In this document: positions 32,236 through 33,561 of the stretch, in pieces
Layout of the letters: each line of letters starts with the position of its first letter
How positions within the stretch are numbered: the first letter of the stretch is position 1
Source: a bacterium
GTDB taxonomy: Bacteria; SM23-31
DNA length: 33,561 nt
Direction of reading: 5' to 3'
Assembly (NCBI GenBank): GCA_028278455.1
Contig: JANQEH010000195.1
Span: 1-33,561, forward strand
Program-made: the position numbers and the translations under genes
Notes under the pieces: model-generated
The model's database searches: none
What the model saw: only the letters and a program-made list of their open reading frames with translations
Told to the model about the DNA's origin: nothing

Positions 32236-33093
32236 ATGAATAAGCCAATGATAATAGCAGCATTAGCCGTTTTGGTCATTATAGTTATTTCCGGTGGTTT
32301 TTATACTATTGATGAGTCGGAACAGGGAGCAGTGCTCCAGTTCCAGAAAATAATCGCAGAGGTCAATGAACCGGGTCTGCATTTCAAGATCCCTTTTATC
32401 CAGAGTGTTGAAAAATTCGAAAAAAGGATATTGGATTACGATTCCGATCCGAAAGAGATCATCACACAGGATAAAAAAACACTTGTAGTGGATAATTACG
32501 CCAAATGGCAGATCGTCAACATCAAGACATTTTATGAAACCGTCCGCAACGAAGGCATGGCTCAATTACGTCTTGATGATATAATCTATTCGGATCTGAG
32601 AAACGAGCTGGGTAAATACTCATTTAACGACATAGTTACCAACAAGAGGAAAGAGATAATGGAAGCGGTAACGGCTCTTACTCAGGAGAAATGCAACCAG
32701 TATGGAATTAGAATAATCGATGTAAGATTGAAAAGGGTGGACCTTCCGCAACAGAATGAGGGGTCGGTATTTGAGAGAATGCGCGCTGAGAGGAACAGGC
32801 AGGCGAATCTGTTTAGATCCGAAGGTGAAGAGGAAGCGCTTAAGATCAGAGCAGATACCGATAAACAGAGTACAATAATTATGGCAGAAGCATATCAACA
32901 GGCAGAATCCGTCAGGGGTGAAGGAGACGCTCGAGCGCTGACAATCTATGCGAACGGTTATAACCGTGATACGGATTTCTATCAGTTCATGAGGACACTC
33001 GAGGCATATCAGACAACCTTGAAGGAAAAAACAACTATTGTTCTACCGCCTGATTCAGACTTCCTCAAATTCATAAAAGGTATAAAAAGATAG
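32236..33093 (+). CDS. hflC: HflC, partner of HflK
   Basis: 285 residues. One N-terminal transmembrane helix (~4-22), then the SPFH domain ([22 protein letters not shown]), [16 protein letters not shown] and M-R-A-E-R, which are HflC signatures. A coiled coil with A-D-T-D-K-Q and R-G-E-G-D-A-R-A follows. It works with HflK at the membrane. Its stop is 17 bases before hslV, which suggests a proteolysis sub-cluster at the end of the operon. Confidence 0.94.
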   Translation: MNKPMIIAALAVLVIIVISGGFYTIDESEQGAVLQFQKIIAEVNEPGLHFKIPFIQSVEKFEKRILDYDSDPKEIITQDKKTLVVDNYAKWQIVNIKTFYETVRNEGMAQLRLDDIIYSDLRNELGKYSFNDIVTNKRKEIMEAVTALTQEKCNQYGIRIIDVRLKRVDLPQQNEGSVFERMRAERNRQANLFRSEGEEEALKIRADTDKQSTIIMAEAYQQAESVRGEGDARALTIYANGYNRDTDFYQFMRTLEAYQTTLKEKTTIVLPPDSDFLKFIKGIKR

Positions 33094-33110
33094 AAGAAGG
33101 ATTTACGATC

Positions 33111-33561
33111 ATGAGCAAAACTCCCCAATTTTATGGGACAACAATTTTAGGAATAAATCATAACGGCAGTGTTGCGCTTGGAGGTGACGGACAGGTTACT
33201 TTCGGCGATACTGTCGTAAAGCATAACACGGTGAAAGTCAGAAAACTGTATGATGACACGATTCTTGCCGGATTCGCCGGCGCCGCAGCTGATGCTTTTA
33301 CGCTTTTCGAGAAATTCGAACAGAAACTCGAGGAATTTAGCGGTAATCTCGGCAGGTCTGCAGTTGAATTAGCAAAGGACTGGAGAACGGATAAGTATCT
33401 GCGGAGGCTCGAAGCCATGCTCGGAGTTATGGATATGGAAAGTTCATATATCATATCAGGTAGCGGTGATGTCATCGAACCGGAAGACGGTATAATTTCA
33501 ATCGGCTCAGGCAGCCCGTACGCCCTCGCTGCTTCCAGGGCGCTATTGAAATACTCAAAAC
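33111..33561 (+). CDS. hslV: ATP-dependent protease subunit HslV, 3' end beyond the window
   Basis: The first 150 codons are seen. AAGG lies 10 nt before the ATG. After a nine-residue leader (M-S-K-T-P-Q-F-Y-G) comes the proteasome-type core T-T-I-L (Thr10 as the expected nucleophile after leader removal), then [19 protein letters not shown] and I-G-S-G-S-P-Y-A, all typical of HslV. It forms the peptidase double ring of the HslUV protease; hslU may follow outside the window. The usual V-R-R near residue 15 reads I-N-H here. Confidence 0.93.
   Translation, partial: MSKTPQFYGTTILGINHNGSVALGGDGQVTFGDTVVKHNTVKVRKLYDDTILAGFAGAAADAFTLFEKFEQKLEEFSGNLGRSAVELAKDWRTDKYLRRLEAMLGVMDMESSYIISGSGDVIEPEDGIISIGSGSPYALAASRALLKYSK

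Overview
The window reads as a Gram-negative, LPS-making bacterium with moderate to low GC. It encodes Kdo synthesis (kdsB, kdsA, kdsC, kdsD), LPS export (lptC, lptA-like, lptB), a TonB-dependent receptor with a carboxypeptidase-like N-terminal domain, a DUF5686-like outer-membrane protein and two large secreted S9 peptidases. This mix suggests the FCB superphylum (Bacteroidota, Ignavibacteria/Chlorobi and related candidate phyla). However, two near-canonical sigma-70 promoters (TTGACT-17-TATATT before rnhA-like and gatC) and frequent AGGAG ribosome sites argue against Bacteroidota proper. The phylum cannot be fixed from this window alone.

Layout. (1) 1-900: a tRNA-Lys cut by the window edge, a small hypothetical gene, terminators. 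(2) 923-3420, minus strand: a tight array of six paralogous small secreted proteins resembling free-standing DUF3471-type beta domains; the last has lost its C-terminal tail to an in-frame stop. (3) 3714-9452, plus strand: two tandem paralogous S9 (prolyl-oligopeptidase type) peptidases, divergent from the array across a shared intergenic region holding a perfect 6-bp palindrome. (4) 9684-14729: TonB-dependent receptor and DUF5686-like protein, the latter preceded by a strongly self-complementary 145-nt leader. (5) 14868-19108: a HEAT-like protein, a repeat-rich gap, then TrkA and TrkH for K+ uptake. (6) 19181-21579: RNase HI-like protein, nitrilase-family amidohydrolase, enoyl-CoA hydratase, with more REP-like repeats. 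(7) 21940-22227: gatC as a single-gene unit with its own promoter and terminator.

(8) 22392-33561: a long co-directional run kdsB-pyrG-kdsA-kdsC-kdsD-lptC-lptA-lptB-rpoN-hflK-hflC-hslV, with small gaps or overlaps after pyrG and no visible internal terminator. It links CTP supply, Kdo synthesis and CMP activation, LPS transport, sigma-54 and membrane/cytoplasmic proteolysis. kdsD appears to start at CTG behind a strong AAGGAG, so its first conventional start codon would remove an essential part of the sugar-isomerase domain. hslV runs off the window.

Most unusual elements: the six-gene secreted array facing the duplicated peptidases; the structured leader at 12266-12410; dispersed palindromic repeats at 15454-15818 and 20632-20747; the CTG start of kdsD; and a KdsA that keeps its metal ligands but has lost the RQTD motif. 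No phage, CRISPR or complete insertion sequence was seen.
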